Origin: JAHJDS01 sp964569795
Lineage (GTDB): Bacteria > Desulfobacterota > Desulfarculia > Desulfarculales > JAHJDS01
DNA length: 64,000 nt
Direction of reading: 5' to 3'
Assembly (NCBI GenBank): GCA_964569795.1
Contig: CAZMVB010000005.1
Location: 120,809-184,808 of the forward strand
A program made the translations under genes and the position numbers. Numbering within the stretch: the stretch's first letter is position 1; every line of letters starts with the position of its first letter. Shown in pieces: positions 57,084 through 64,000 of the stretch. The notes under the pieces are model-generated. The model had not been told where the DNA came from. It ran no database searches and saw only the letters and a program-made list of their open reading frames with translations.

Positions 57084-57575
57084 TCACGGACTCTTGAATT
57101 TGTTGATCAGCCAGTGTCCGTTCCGCTTGACCAGGATGATTCTGATCTTGGGGGGTTGGGTCTTGATCAGTTTCAGGAAGCGTTCGGTTATCCGCTTGGC
57201 GTGGGCCTGCTTGAGCTTGTTTCCCAATCGGGCGACGTAAGCGCCCATGAGTTCGCGGGCCAAGTCGATCATCCGGCGTCGGTGATAGGTGACCATCACC
57301 GTGGCCAGCTTGCCGCCCCGCTCGACCCGGGCCGGTTCGACCTTGACGATCGAGCGTCCCACGGCGGCAAAGGCCCACCAGAAAACGCCTTGCCCGACCT
57401 CGCCGTGGTTGGCCGCCCGCAGGGTGCACATCCTGGTCATGGCGGCCACCTGGCCCCGGGCCCCGGCCCGGAAAAAGTTCCGAACCACCGCTTCCGGTCC
57501 GGGTCCGGCCCAGGCCGCCGCCGGGAGCATCAGGCCCAACAGGGCCGCCGCCGTCCAGGTCATTGGTCGTCCCAC
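57084..57575 (-). CDS. Exported NTF2-like (DUF4878-type) protein, paralogue 3
   Basis: About 163 residues from a GTG at 57575, placed six bases after AAGGAG (the ATG two codons upstream has no spacing). Signal peptide with PAAAWA-G cleavage. The mature part has EAVVRNFFRAGARGQVAAMT near the start, KLATVMVTYHRRRM in the middle, and ends IILVKRNGHWLINKFKSP. It shares the opening helix and G-x-W-x-I ending with its neighbour at 56456 and with the protein at 7405. The two adjacent genes probably arose by duplication. Confidence 0.62.
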   Translation of the reverse strand: MGRPMTWTAAALLGLMLPAAAWAGPGPEAVVRNFFRAGARGQVAAMTRMCTLRAANHGEVGQGVFWWAFAAVGRSIVKVEPARVERGGKLATVMVTYHRRRMIDLARELMGAYVARLGNKLKQAHAKRITERFLKLIKTQPPKIRIILVKRNGHWLINKFKSP

Positions 57576-57648
57576 GAACATCTCCTTGTCCGCTGATCGG
57601 TAACGCGCCGATTATGAAAAACCGGAAGGCGGCCGTCAAGTCCTGGTC

Positions 57649-57684
57649 AAAAAAAAGCCCCCGGGGCCCGCGGCGCCGGGGGCT
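57649..57684 (-). terminator. Rho-independent terminator of the CsgG-like gene
   Basis: AGCCCCCGG / CCGGGGGCT (57656-57664, 57676-57684) followed on the minus strand by eight T, 18 bases after the stop. Confidence 0.88.
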
Positions 57685-57701
57685 CGATCCGAAACGTCGA
57701 A

Positions 57702-58475
57702 TCAGTACCGGGGCGGGACCGATCCCGGGGGAACCGGGTAGGCCAGGGGCGCCGACTGGGAGTAATGGAAGAAACGCCGCGGCGTCCGTTGGGCGATGGC
57801 GATGGCCGCCCGGTTGATCACCGCCCGGAGGGCCTTGCCGCGCGGGGTCTTGACCCAGTCGCCCAGGCCCGTCCCGAACCCGTTCCAGAAGGCGGCGCCC
57901 ACCGCGCCGTAATCGCTCGAGTTGCCCTCGACGCTCAGGGCGAACACCAGCCTCCCGGTCCGGGTGTCCACGCCGTGGAAGTCCACCGCCATCCTGACTT
58001 TTCTCCGGATGCCCAGCAGACCGCCCACCACCCGGCCGGCCGCCCCCAGGACCCCGGCGGCGGTGCCCGAGCCGTCACTGAAATCGGTGATGGTGGCGTA
58101 CACCAGGATCTCGGCCCCCTCGAGCTGGCCCGTCGGGGCCGCGGTGGACGGATCGACCCGCCCCGAGCGACCCAGGTTCTGCTCGGCCATGACGCTGCGC
58201 AGGCGCTGACGCTCCAGGATGATGAACCGGCCCGTGTGGAACAGGGCCGTTTGCAGCATCCGGGCCATGCCCTCCGAGGCCCGGTAACCCAGGGCCAGGC
58301 CCGAGGCCCGGTTCTTGAACGAGGCCACCGCGATCCGGGCCTGGGGGCCGTTGGACCGCAGGGCCCGGACCTGGGCGATGGTCGGTCCGCCGGGGGTGGT
58401 GACCGTGGTCGTGGTGCCGCCGCACCCGGCCAGGGCGACCATCAGGCCAAACATGCCGGCCAAAAACGCGCGCAT
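57702..58475 (-). CDS. CsgG-family lipoprotein (curli-type assembly/transport)
   Basis: A 257-residue lipoprotein from the ATG at 58475 (GGGGAAGG upstream); lipobox VALAGC. The CsgG pattern follows: ARIAVASFKNRASGLALGYR, a helix with GMARMLQTALFHTGRFIILE, RQRLRSVMAEQNLGRSGRVD, AEILVYATITDFSDG and a C-terminal helix. CsgG proteins form outer-membrane pores for curli-type fibre subunits or related exports. No curli subunit gene was found nearby, so it may serve another export role. A clean terminator ends the gene. Confidence 0.9.
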   Translation of the reverse strand: MRAFLAGMFGLMVALAGCGGTTTTVTTPGGPTIAQVRALRSNGPQARIAVASFKNRASGLALGYRASEGMARMLQTALFHTGRFIILERQRLRSVMAEQNLGRSGRVDPSTAAPTGQLEGAEILVYATITDFSDGSGTAAGVLGAAGRVVGGLLGIRRKVRMAVDFHGVDTRTGRLVFALSVEGNSSDYGAVGAAFWNGFGTGLGDWVKTPRGKALRAVINRAAIAIAQRTPRRFFHYSQSAPLAYPVPPGSVPPRY

Positions 58476-58547
58476 CCCCTTCCCCAAGGTAGAGTGAAGG
58501 TCATTTTCAGGCATATATCCAAGTATGACTATCGGCTCAGGCCCCTG

Positions 58548-59201
58548 TCAAATTTTTAAGGAGGCGACCAAGTCGGTCAAATCAGAGAAAATACGGGCGG
58601 CCCGATCCAGGTGATCCGGGGTCAGGGTCGTTGTCACGGCCCAGACCGTAAGCCCGGCCTGAAGGGCCGAGTCAATGCCGGCCGGGGCGTTCTCCACGGC
58701 CAGGGCCGCCGCGGGATCGACCGCCAGATCGAGCAGTGCCTTGAGATACGGCTCGGGATGGGGTTTGTAGCGCCCGACCATGTCCGCGGTAACGATGACC
58801 TCGAACTGGGCCGCCAAATCCGGAGGCAATCCGGCCATGACCACCGGCCGCCGGGAACTGGTGACCAGGGCCAGCCTCAGGCCCCGCGCCTTGAGGCGGC
58901 TCACGGCCAGCGAGGCGTCAGCATAGGGCCTGACCTGCCGGACGTATTTCTCGAGGTACAGGGCGACCTGTTCCTCGAACAGGATTGCCAGCTCGCCCTC
59001 CCCCAGCCGCCGGCCGGCCCGCTGAAATATGCCGTCCACCACCTCGCGGCCCAGGGCCCCCTCGTGCTGGTAGATGAACTCGTCCGAGACCATGAGATCC
59101 CGCCGGCCGAAGACCTCCTGCCACGAGGCGACGTGGGCCCACATGGAGTCCAGCAGGACCCCGTCCAGATCGAACAGGATCGCCTCCAGGCCGTCGGTCA
59201 C
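58548..59201 (-). CDS. HAD-superfamily phosphatase (beta-phosphoglucomutase-like)
   Basis: A 217-residue protein, GTG start after GGGGGACAG. HAD motifs: ILFDLDGVLLDSMW (nucleophile Asp), LALVTSSRRP (motif II Thr/Ser), Lys in GRYKPHPEPYLKAL and the acidic pair AVENAPAGIDSALQAG. The cap helices (YQHEGALGREVVDGIFQRAG) resemble the phosphoglucomutase/phosphoglycolate phosphatase branch. The substrate, a small phosphorylated metabolite, cannot be fixed. Confidence 0.9.
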   Translation of the reverse strand: MTDGLEAILFDLDGVLLDSMWAHVASWQEVFGRRDLMVSDEFIYQHEGALGREVVDGIFQRAGRRLGEGELAILFEEQVALYLEKYVRQVRPYADASLAVSRLKARGLRLALVTSSRRPVVMAGLPPDLAAQFEVIVTADMVGRYKPHPEPYLKALLDLAVDPAAALAVENAPAGIDSALQAGLTVWAVTTTLTPDHLDRAARIFSDLTDLVASLKI

Positions 59202-59238
59202 CTGTCCCCCAGTTCGGTCCGGGCCGCCCGCGTCCGGA

Positions 59239-59919
59239 TCAGCACAGTTCCTCTCCTGGTTCGGGGCCGGGCAGACCGGTCAGCTCGACCAGGTCCCGGC
59301 TCAGGGCCAGGGTCAGGTCACGCGAGCTTTCCGGCCCCGGGACCTGGCGGGGCAGGCCGAAGCTCAGATTGACCGCAGTCCGCCAGGCCAGCTTGGTGTA
59401 GCGGATGCCCAGGGGTACGAACTGGAGCATCCGGCCGGATTTCTCCTGGAACTTGAGCATCAGGTCGATCATGCCCACCCGGGCCGGACCGACCTTGCCG
59501 GGGATATATGTCCCCTCGGGATAGAGGACCACCAGGCAGTTTCGCTGGATGAGGCGCCTCAGGCGCCGAAAGGTGCTCATGTGTTTCTCGGGACGTTCCC
59601 GGTGGAGCGGCACGCCGCCCAGGGCGGTGATGAACCAGGCCAGCGGCTTGCTCAGAAACAACTGATGCTTGGCAACGTAACACGGGAAGACCGGTCCCAG
59701 GGCCATGCCCGTCAGGGGGATGTCAACAAAACGCTGATGCTTGGCCACGATGACCACCGGGCCGGCCTCCGGCAGATGCTCCCGGCCGGTGATCCGGATG
59801 CGATACCTCAACGGCAGGAATATCCAGCACATCAACCGGACCAGCCGATAGACCCACGCCTTGTGCCCGGCCAGATCGATGATCTTCCGGGTCAGATAGT
59901 TCCGGCTGAACCTGGCCAT
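59239..59919 (-). CDS. 1-acylglycerol-3-phosphate O-acyltransferase (PlsC-like)
   Basis: A 226-residue membrane-bound acyltransferase. Motif I AKHQRFVDIP keeps the catalytic H-x4-D; the third motif VLYPEGTYIPG and the GGVPLHRERPEKHMS region follow. It moves an acyl group onto lysophosphatidate or a related lipid during phospholipid synthesis. The N-terminal hydrophobic part anchors it in the inner membrane. GGGAGG lies 11 bases before the ATG. Confidence 0.9.
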   Translation of the reverse strand: MARFSRNYLTRKIIDLAGHKAWVYRLVRLMCWIFLPLRYRIRITGREHLPEAGPVVIVAKHQRFVDIPLTGMALGPVFPCYVAKHQLFLSKPLAWFITALGGVPLHRERPEKHMSTFRRLRRLIQRNCLVVLYPEGTYIPGKVGPARVGMIDLMLKFQEKSGRMLQFVPLGIRYTKLAWRTAVNLSFGLPRQVPGPESSRDLTLALSRDLVELTGLPGPEPGEELC

Positions 59920-60022
59920 GGGCGGTTGGTCCTCCCTGGTCTGACTACTCGTCCTATTTGATTATTCAAGGCCGGGCCTGTCAAGACCGCGCGGGCCGGT
60001 CACCTAAAAAAACGCCCGAGCA

Positions 60023-60829
60023 TCATTTCGTCTGACAATGGGGACAGAAATGGGTGCCCCGGCCGCCCACCCGGAAACGTTCAATGGCCTGCCCGCAGAC
60101 CGGACAGGGCTCGGCGGTGTGCCGATAGACCCGGTGCTTGGTCTGGAAATATCCCAGACGACCGTGAACGTCGCGGAAATTGGAGATGCTCGACCCGCCC
60201 AGGGCCACGGCCTCCTGGAGCACGGCCTGGATCTCCTGGTGGAGGCGGAGGCGCTCCGCCGGGTTCAGGTCCGCCGCCAAGGACAGGGGGTGGATCCCGG
60301 CCCGGAACAGGGACTCGTCAGCATAGATGTTGCCGATGCCGGCCACGAAGGACTGGTTCAGGAGCAGGGGCTTGATCCGCCCCTTGCGCCGGCCCAGTCG
60401 TTCCAGAAAAACGTCCCGGTCCAGACCCAGGGCGTCCGGTCCCAGGGTTTTTAGTTCGGTCTGCGTTTCGGCCTCGCTGGTGCGGACCAATTTGACGTAG
60501 CCGAACTGCCGCAGATCCACGAACCTGAGGTCCAGGCCGTTGAACGCCAACCGGAGGTGGGTGTGCTTGGTCAAGGGACCGCCCGGTTTCACCAGCAGGA
60601 TCTGCCCGGTCATCTTGAGGTGCCACAGCAAAGTCAGATCGCCGGTCCACCGCAGGAGCATCAGCTTGCCGATCCGGTCCACGCCGCGTAGGCTCCGGCC
60701 GACCAGGTCCTGCAGGTCCCCGCCGCGCACGGTCTTGGGCAGAAAGACCTCGACGTCTTTCAACTTCTTGCGAACGATCGTCTGACGCAGCCCCTGGGCC
60801 ACGGTCTCGACTTCGGGCAGTTCGGGCAT
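60023..60829 (-). CDS. mutM: Formamidopyrimidine-DNA glycosylase (MutM/Fpg)
   Basis: A 268-residue DNA repair enzyme. The N-terminal Pro of PELPEVETV is the nucleophile; Glu3 and the lysine-containing beta strands (GKLMLLRW, LKMTGQIL) follow; the helix-two-turn-helix has NIYADESLF; and the C-terminal zinc finger is CPVCGQAIERF...THFCPHCQ (two C-x2-C pairs). It removes oxidised purines such as 8-oxoguanine. It is 9 bases downstream of the exported protease pair on the same strand. Confidence 0.97.
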   Translation of the reverse strand: MPELPEVETVAQGLRQTIVRKKLKDVEVFLPKTVRGGDLQDLVGRSLRGVDRIGKLMLLRWTGDLTLLWHLKMTGQILLVKPGGPLTKHTHLRLAFNGLDLRFVDLRQFGYVKLVRTSEAETQTELKTLGPDALGLDRDVFLERLGRRKGRIKPLLLNQSFVAGIGNIYADESLFRAGIHPLSLAADLNPAERLRLHQEIQAVLQEAVALGGSSISNFRDVHGRLGYFQTKHRVYRHTAEPCPVCGQAIERFRVGGRGTHFCPHCQTK

Positions 60830-60838
60830 GGACTGAAT

Positions 60839-62755
60839 TTACCTCGTGATCGGGCCGGTGGCCAAAGCGGTGAACATCCGTCCCCAGATCGATCCCAGCC
60901 AGAACTCGGACAGGGCTGACAGGCGGTCGCTCAGGGCCGCCTCGGGCCGGGCCGAGTATTGCGCCAGGCGCAGATGAAAGACGGGCATGACCGGCACGAA
61001 TCCGGCCGCCCGGGCCCGGATCAACCCGGCCCGGGCCCGGGCCCGGGCCGAGAGGAGCAGCCGGGTCAGGCCGGCCGGATTGCCCAGGCGGATGATCCGC
61101 CCGGTCCGGTCCACCTTGATCCACAGCGAGTCCAGCTTGGCCGTCACCAGGGCGGACAGGGCCCACGAACCGACCGCGCCGCCCAGGACCGAGGCCGTGG
61201 CGTGCAGCCCATTCCCTCCGGTCCGGGAGCCCCTTCGCACTGACTCGAAACAGCGCACCGCCACCAGGTACTGGAGGTCCCGGTCCAACCACCAGCCCCT
61301 GACCCGCTGCATGGACCGGCCCCGCCGCCTGGCAAAAGGCTCGAAGATGGCCCGCTCGACGTAACCCAGGTTGGCCTGGGCCGCCCGGTACATCATCCGG
61401 GACCAGGCCTTGATCCGGGCCTCGGGCGGCAGGGCCGGCCCGGGCGCCCCCAGGCCGATGGCCAGGTAGTCGTCCACCAGGGCCGCCAGGGACCGGGCCA
61501 GGACCACGTACTTGATCCCGTCCACGATCAGCCGCAGGGAGAAATTACGGTTCGTGTTCCGGGCCAGCTTGCCGGCCATGAGCCGGGCCGTCCAGGCCAG
61601 CCCCCGGGCGGCGTTCATGACCAGGTAGGCGTCGGCCATGGTGATCAGGTCGTTCAGATTCTTGATCGGCCGGGCCCTTAGTTTAACGGCCAGACCCGGG
61701 AAATAATTTTTAGGAATTAGGAAGGATCGAAATGTCTGGGACATCCCGACCAGTCCCCGCTGCCGGCCGACCCTCTCCAGGTGGGCCATGTGGGTCCCCA
61801 GATCGGCCAGGACGGTCGCGCTCCACATCAGGGTCAGGGCCGCCGGAAGGTTGCGGGCCTTGACCGCCCGTTCCGCCTCGGCGCGACGGGCCTTGGCCGC
61901 GAGCAACAGCCTGGCCACCGGCGGCGAGACCCGGGGGACGAGCTTGGCCCGGGCCGCTTTCAAACGCTCCATCCAGGTGTCAAAGGTCTTACGCCAGCCG
62001 CGAACGGCCGCCATGACCGCCCGTTGGGCCCTGTCCGGAAGCCGGAACTTTTGTCCCGTGTCCTTGGGCCGGGGCGGCCGGCGGCCGGTGAAATAGAAGT
62101 AGGCCGCCTCCACGTCGGCCACAGGGATGACCCTGAGCCCCATAGCCCGGCCGTGGGCGATCAGGTCCGCCGTCCGCCCGTCGCAAATCTTCTGGCGGGT
62201 GACGCCGGCCGGGATCAGGACCGTCGTAAGCCCGGCCCGCCGGGCGCCCATCAGCTTGTAATAGATACCCGAGACCGGCCCGATGGACCCGTCGGGATTG
62301 ATCGTCCCGGTCATGGTCACCCCGGGCCGGAGTTTTTCGTGACGAACGGCCGACAGCACGCCCACGGTCATCAGGCCCCCGGCCGAGGGACCGTTGATCC
62401 GGCCCTGGGCGTCAAAGGCGATCCGCCAGGCGGTCATGGGCTGGGCGGTGATCAGTCCCGAGACGACCACGGCCATCCAGCCGGCCGCCCGCCACGACGG
62501 CTGGAGCCCGAAGAACTGGGACTCGAAGAAGCCGACCCGCAGGTCCCCCACGTCGGACCGGGAGACCCGCACCAGGATCGGCTTGACTCCTCCTCCGCAC
62601 CGGGTCCGGCCGGGACCATAGGAGAAGAAGAGGCTGGGCAGGCGCCGCAGCTCGATCCGGGGGGTGATCACGGATGACGCCGGCCCGGTCGCCGCCGCCA
62701 GGGCAGACCCCGGCCAGGCCACGGCCGCCAGAAGTAAGAATAGCGTCCGTCTCAT
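60839..62755 (-). CDS. Exported S16 (Lon-type) serine protease domain protein
   Basis: A 638-residue protein with a signal peptide (MRRTLFLLLAAVAWPGSALA). Residues 60-190 have the Lon proteolytic-domain pattern: the active serine in RINGPSAGGLMTVGVLSA (Ser124), the TGTINPDGSIGPVSGIYYKL segment with the partner Lys167, and VLIPAGVTRQK. No ATPase domain is present, so it is an ATP-independent, exported S16 peptidase. The rest is a long helical, basic region of unknown role. It overlaps the end of the 62757 gene. Confidence 0.88.
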   Translation of the reverse strand: MRRTLFLLLAAVAWPGSALAAATGPASSVITPRIELRRLPSLFFSYGPGRTRCGGGVKPILVRVSRSDVGDLRVGFFESQFFGLQPSWRAAGWMAVVVSGLITAQPMTAWRIAFDAQGRINGPSAGGLMTVGVLSAVRHEKLRPGVTMTGTINPDGSIGPVSGIYYKLMGARRAGLTTVLIPAGVTRQKICDGRTADLIAHGRAMGLRVIPVADVEAAYFYFTGRRPPRPKDTGQKFRLPDRAQRAVMAAVRGWRKTFDTWMERLKAARAKLVPRVSPPVARLLLAAKARRAEAERAVKARNLPAALTLMWSATVLADLGTHMAHLERVGRQRGLVGMSQTFRSFLIPKNYFPGLAVKLRARPIKNLNDLITMADAYLVMNAARGLAWTARLMAGKLARNTNRNFSLRLIVDGIKYVVLARSLAALVDDYLAIGLGAPGPALPPEARIKAWSRMMYRAAQANLGYVERAIFEPFARRRGRSMQRVRGWWLDRDLQYLVAVRCFESVRRGSRTGGNGLHATASVLGGAVGSWALSALVTAKLDSLWIKVDRTGRIIRLGNPAGLTRLLLSARARARAGLIRARAAGFVPVMPVFHLRLAQYSARPEAALSDRLSALSEFWLGSIWGRMFTALATGPITR

Positions 62756-62756
62756 G

Positions 62757-63842
62757 TCATCCGCCGGGCCGGCTGAGCTTGAATCCGTGGCCCGGCCTGT
62801 ACTTGGCGCTGTTGGTGTAGATGATGTTGCCGTTGGCGTCCTGCCACCGGTATTTCCACCAGGTCGAGCCCTTGACCTGGCGGCCGGTAAAGGGATCGGT
62901 GAAGGTCCCGTCCATCTCGAAGACCCGGCCGGTCAGGGTGACGTAGGCTTGCTGCTGGATGATCTCGTTGGTCCGTTGCCGATGCTCGACGATGTCCCGT
63001 CCGATCTCGTGGATCCGCTGCTGGATGCCCCGGGCGTAGTCCTGCCGGGCCTGCTGGTTCCGCACCTCCCGGACGGCCCACTGGGGACTGAGGACAAAGG
63101 ACCGTCCGATCTCGGCCACGATCGGCAGCCATCGCAGGAACTGGCTCCGGGGGGCCCGGATGACCAGACCGAACCGGTTGGTCCACTGGCCGTTGACCAG
63201 CCGGCCCCGGTCCTCGATGACCACCATGATCGTCTCCAGAAAGGCCACGCCGTTCTCGGTGTAGGTCAGCCAGACCTGACCGGCCTGAAAGCGGATGCCC
63301 AGGTCCCGGCCATGCATGATCCGGAGCTGGTGGCGCCGGTACTCGGCCGCCAGTCGGGGCAAATTTCTTTGACCCGCCACCTGGACCCCGGTCACGCTCC
63401 CGGCGGGGTGGAGCCGGGGGAAGATCACCTTCAGGGCGAATCGCTGGGGTGACATCAGGGCCATGACCGGCATGCCCCAGTAACCCCGGCCCCGGAAGTT
63501 TTTCAGGATCGGCGAGTACCGGGGATCGATGAAGTAGTAATGGGGCACCCAGTGAATCATGACCCGGCCCTGAGGACTGATCACCCAGAAGTTGAACTTG
63601 GCCTCCATGGCGTTGGCCGGTCCGCCGGACTGCTGGGGGGTCAGGCGGAGGATGCCGCCCTTGATCCGCCAGCCCCGGGGGATCAGGCAGGAAAAGGCCC
63701 GCTCGGTCCGGTCGATGTAGCGCTGAAACATCATCACCCCGGGCAGACTTTGCCGGACCTGTTCGCGGGTCTGGGCCGGGGCGTCCGGGGCGGGGACGAG
63801 GCAGGCGATCACCAAGGCGACGAGACCGGGGCCGAGTTTCAT
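62757..63842 (-). CDS. Exported protein of unknown function upstream of the S16 protease
   Basis: A 361-residue protein from the ATG at 63842 (GGAG seven bases upstream) with a signal peptide ending PDAPAQ. The mature part holds MMFQRYIDRTERAFSCLIPR, a beta-rich FNFWVISPQGRVMIHWVPHY-type core and basic/aromatic stretches, ending WWKYRWQDANGNIIYTNSAK and a short tail. No family recognised. The start of the Lon-like protease gene lies just past its stop (TGACATG), so the two are co-expressed and may act together in the envelope. Confidence 0.75.
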   Translation of the reverse strand: MKLGPGLVALVIACLVPAPDAPAQTREQVRQSLPGVMMFQRYIDRTERAFSCLIPRGWRIKGGILRLTPQQSGGPANAMEAKFNFWVISPQGRVMIHWVPHYYFIDPRYSPILKNFRGRGYWGMPVMALMSPQRFALKVIFPRLHPAGSVTGVQVAGQRNLPRLAAEYRRHQLRIMHGRDLGIRFQAGQVWLTYTENGVAFLETIMVVIEDRGRLVNGQWTNRFGLVIRAPRSQFLRWLPIVAEIGRSFVLSPQWAVREVRNQQARQDYARGIQQRIHEIGRDIVEHRQRTNEIIQQQAYVTLTGRVFEMDGTFTDPFTGRQVKGSTWWKYRWQDANGNIIYTNSAKYRPGHGFKLSRPGG

Positions 63843-63943
63843 CAGACGACTCCAGGTTTTCGACTGCGACGAACGGTTGACATGCGGTTCGGTTTCAATT
63901 GTAAACAACGGGGTCCGGTCCCGGTCAACCCAAGGGCCCGGGC

Positions 63944-64000
63944 CTACCGTCTCTCACAGCAGCCGGCGCAGGGGTCTTTTTGATAGCGCGACCGCAGGCA
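63944..64000 (-). CDS. C-terminal end of a gene running off the window
   Basis: Nineteen codons on the minus strand end at a TAG at 63944: CLRSRYQKDPCAGCCERR. The cysteine cluster C-AG-CC is compatible with a lipoprotein or metal-binding tail, but too little is visible to name a family. It would be the first gene before the exported pair. Confidence 0.35.
   Translation of the reverse strand, partial: CLRSRYQKDPCAGCCERR

Overview
This 64 kb window is high-GC bacterial chromosome (roughly two thirds G+C by eye). The gene content suggests an anaerobic deltaproteobacterium (Desulfobacterota-like): rubrerythrin, an ADP-forming acyl-CoA synthetase paired with an enoyl-CoA hydratase, GTP-type PEP carboxykinase, an IscU/IscS-type pair lacking the cofactor lysine, an old-yellow-enzyme/ferredoxin-type oxidoreductase, PilZ and PAS proteins, a Pal lipoprotein and CsgG-like and MutS-linked operons. 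The taxonomic assignment is inference from gene content only; no rRNA or tRNA gene was seen.

Layout. 1-3100: a DUF2569-like membrane protein fragment, three small secreted cationic cysteine-rich proteins and a secreted serpin whose reactive loop resembles that of antithrombin. 3200-9000: acyl-CoA metabolism (enoyl-CoA hydratase plus ADP-forming acyl-CoA synthetase), a DUF302 protein, an exported NTF2-like protein and an SDR oxidoreductase, interspersed with nine copies of a structured repeat of about 90-98 bp and a duplicated remnant of the SDR gene. 9010-12862: a heterodimeric ABC exporter of the BmrC/BmrD type. 13000-16400: a 45-residue protein, a YhhQ-type queuosine-precursor transporter, a TPR protein, rubrerythrin and Pal.

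16858-24058: a compact integrative element of about 7.2 kb inserted in a yjbQ/UPF0047 gene. It carries a large serine recombinase that ends at the left junction, a Cro/C1-type regulator, a DUF3102-like protein, a tyrosine recombinase reduced to its catalytic domain, several unknown proteins, a winged-helix protein, and two AT-rich non-coding blocks packed with inverted repeats. 24375-26704: two genes of clearly lower GC (a PD-(D/E)XK nuclease-like protein and a trypsin-like protease). 27129-32570: a repeat-containing lipoprotein, PilZ plus aminotransferase, the iscU/iscS-like pair and a PAS protein.

32593-64000 is housekeeping chromosome organised in long minus-strand operons: OYE-type oxidoreductase; xseA-xseB-ispA-dxs-tlyA (isoprenoid precursor synthesis with exonuclease VII and an RNA methylase); mutS-amiC-UPF0280-phosphodiesterase-HIT; and mutM with an exported Lon-like (S16) protease pair. 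Plus-strand genes between them encode GTP-PEP carboxykinase, a Tat-exported DUF362 protein, a flagellar FlgG-like protein and YggS. Starts were chosen from visible Shine-Dalgarno sequences and signal peptides, so several differ from the longest possible reading frame.
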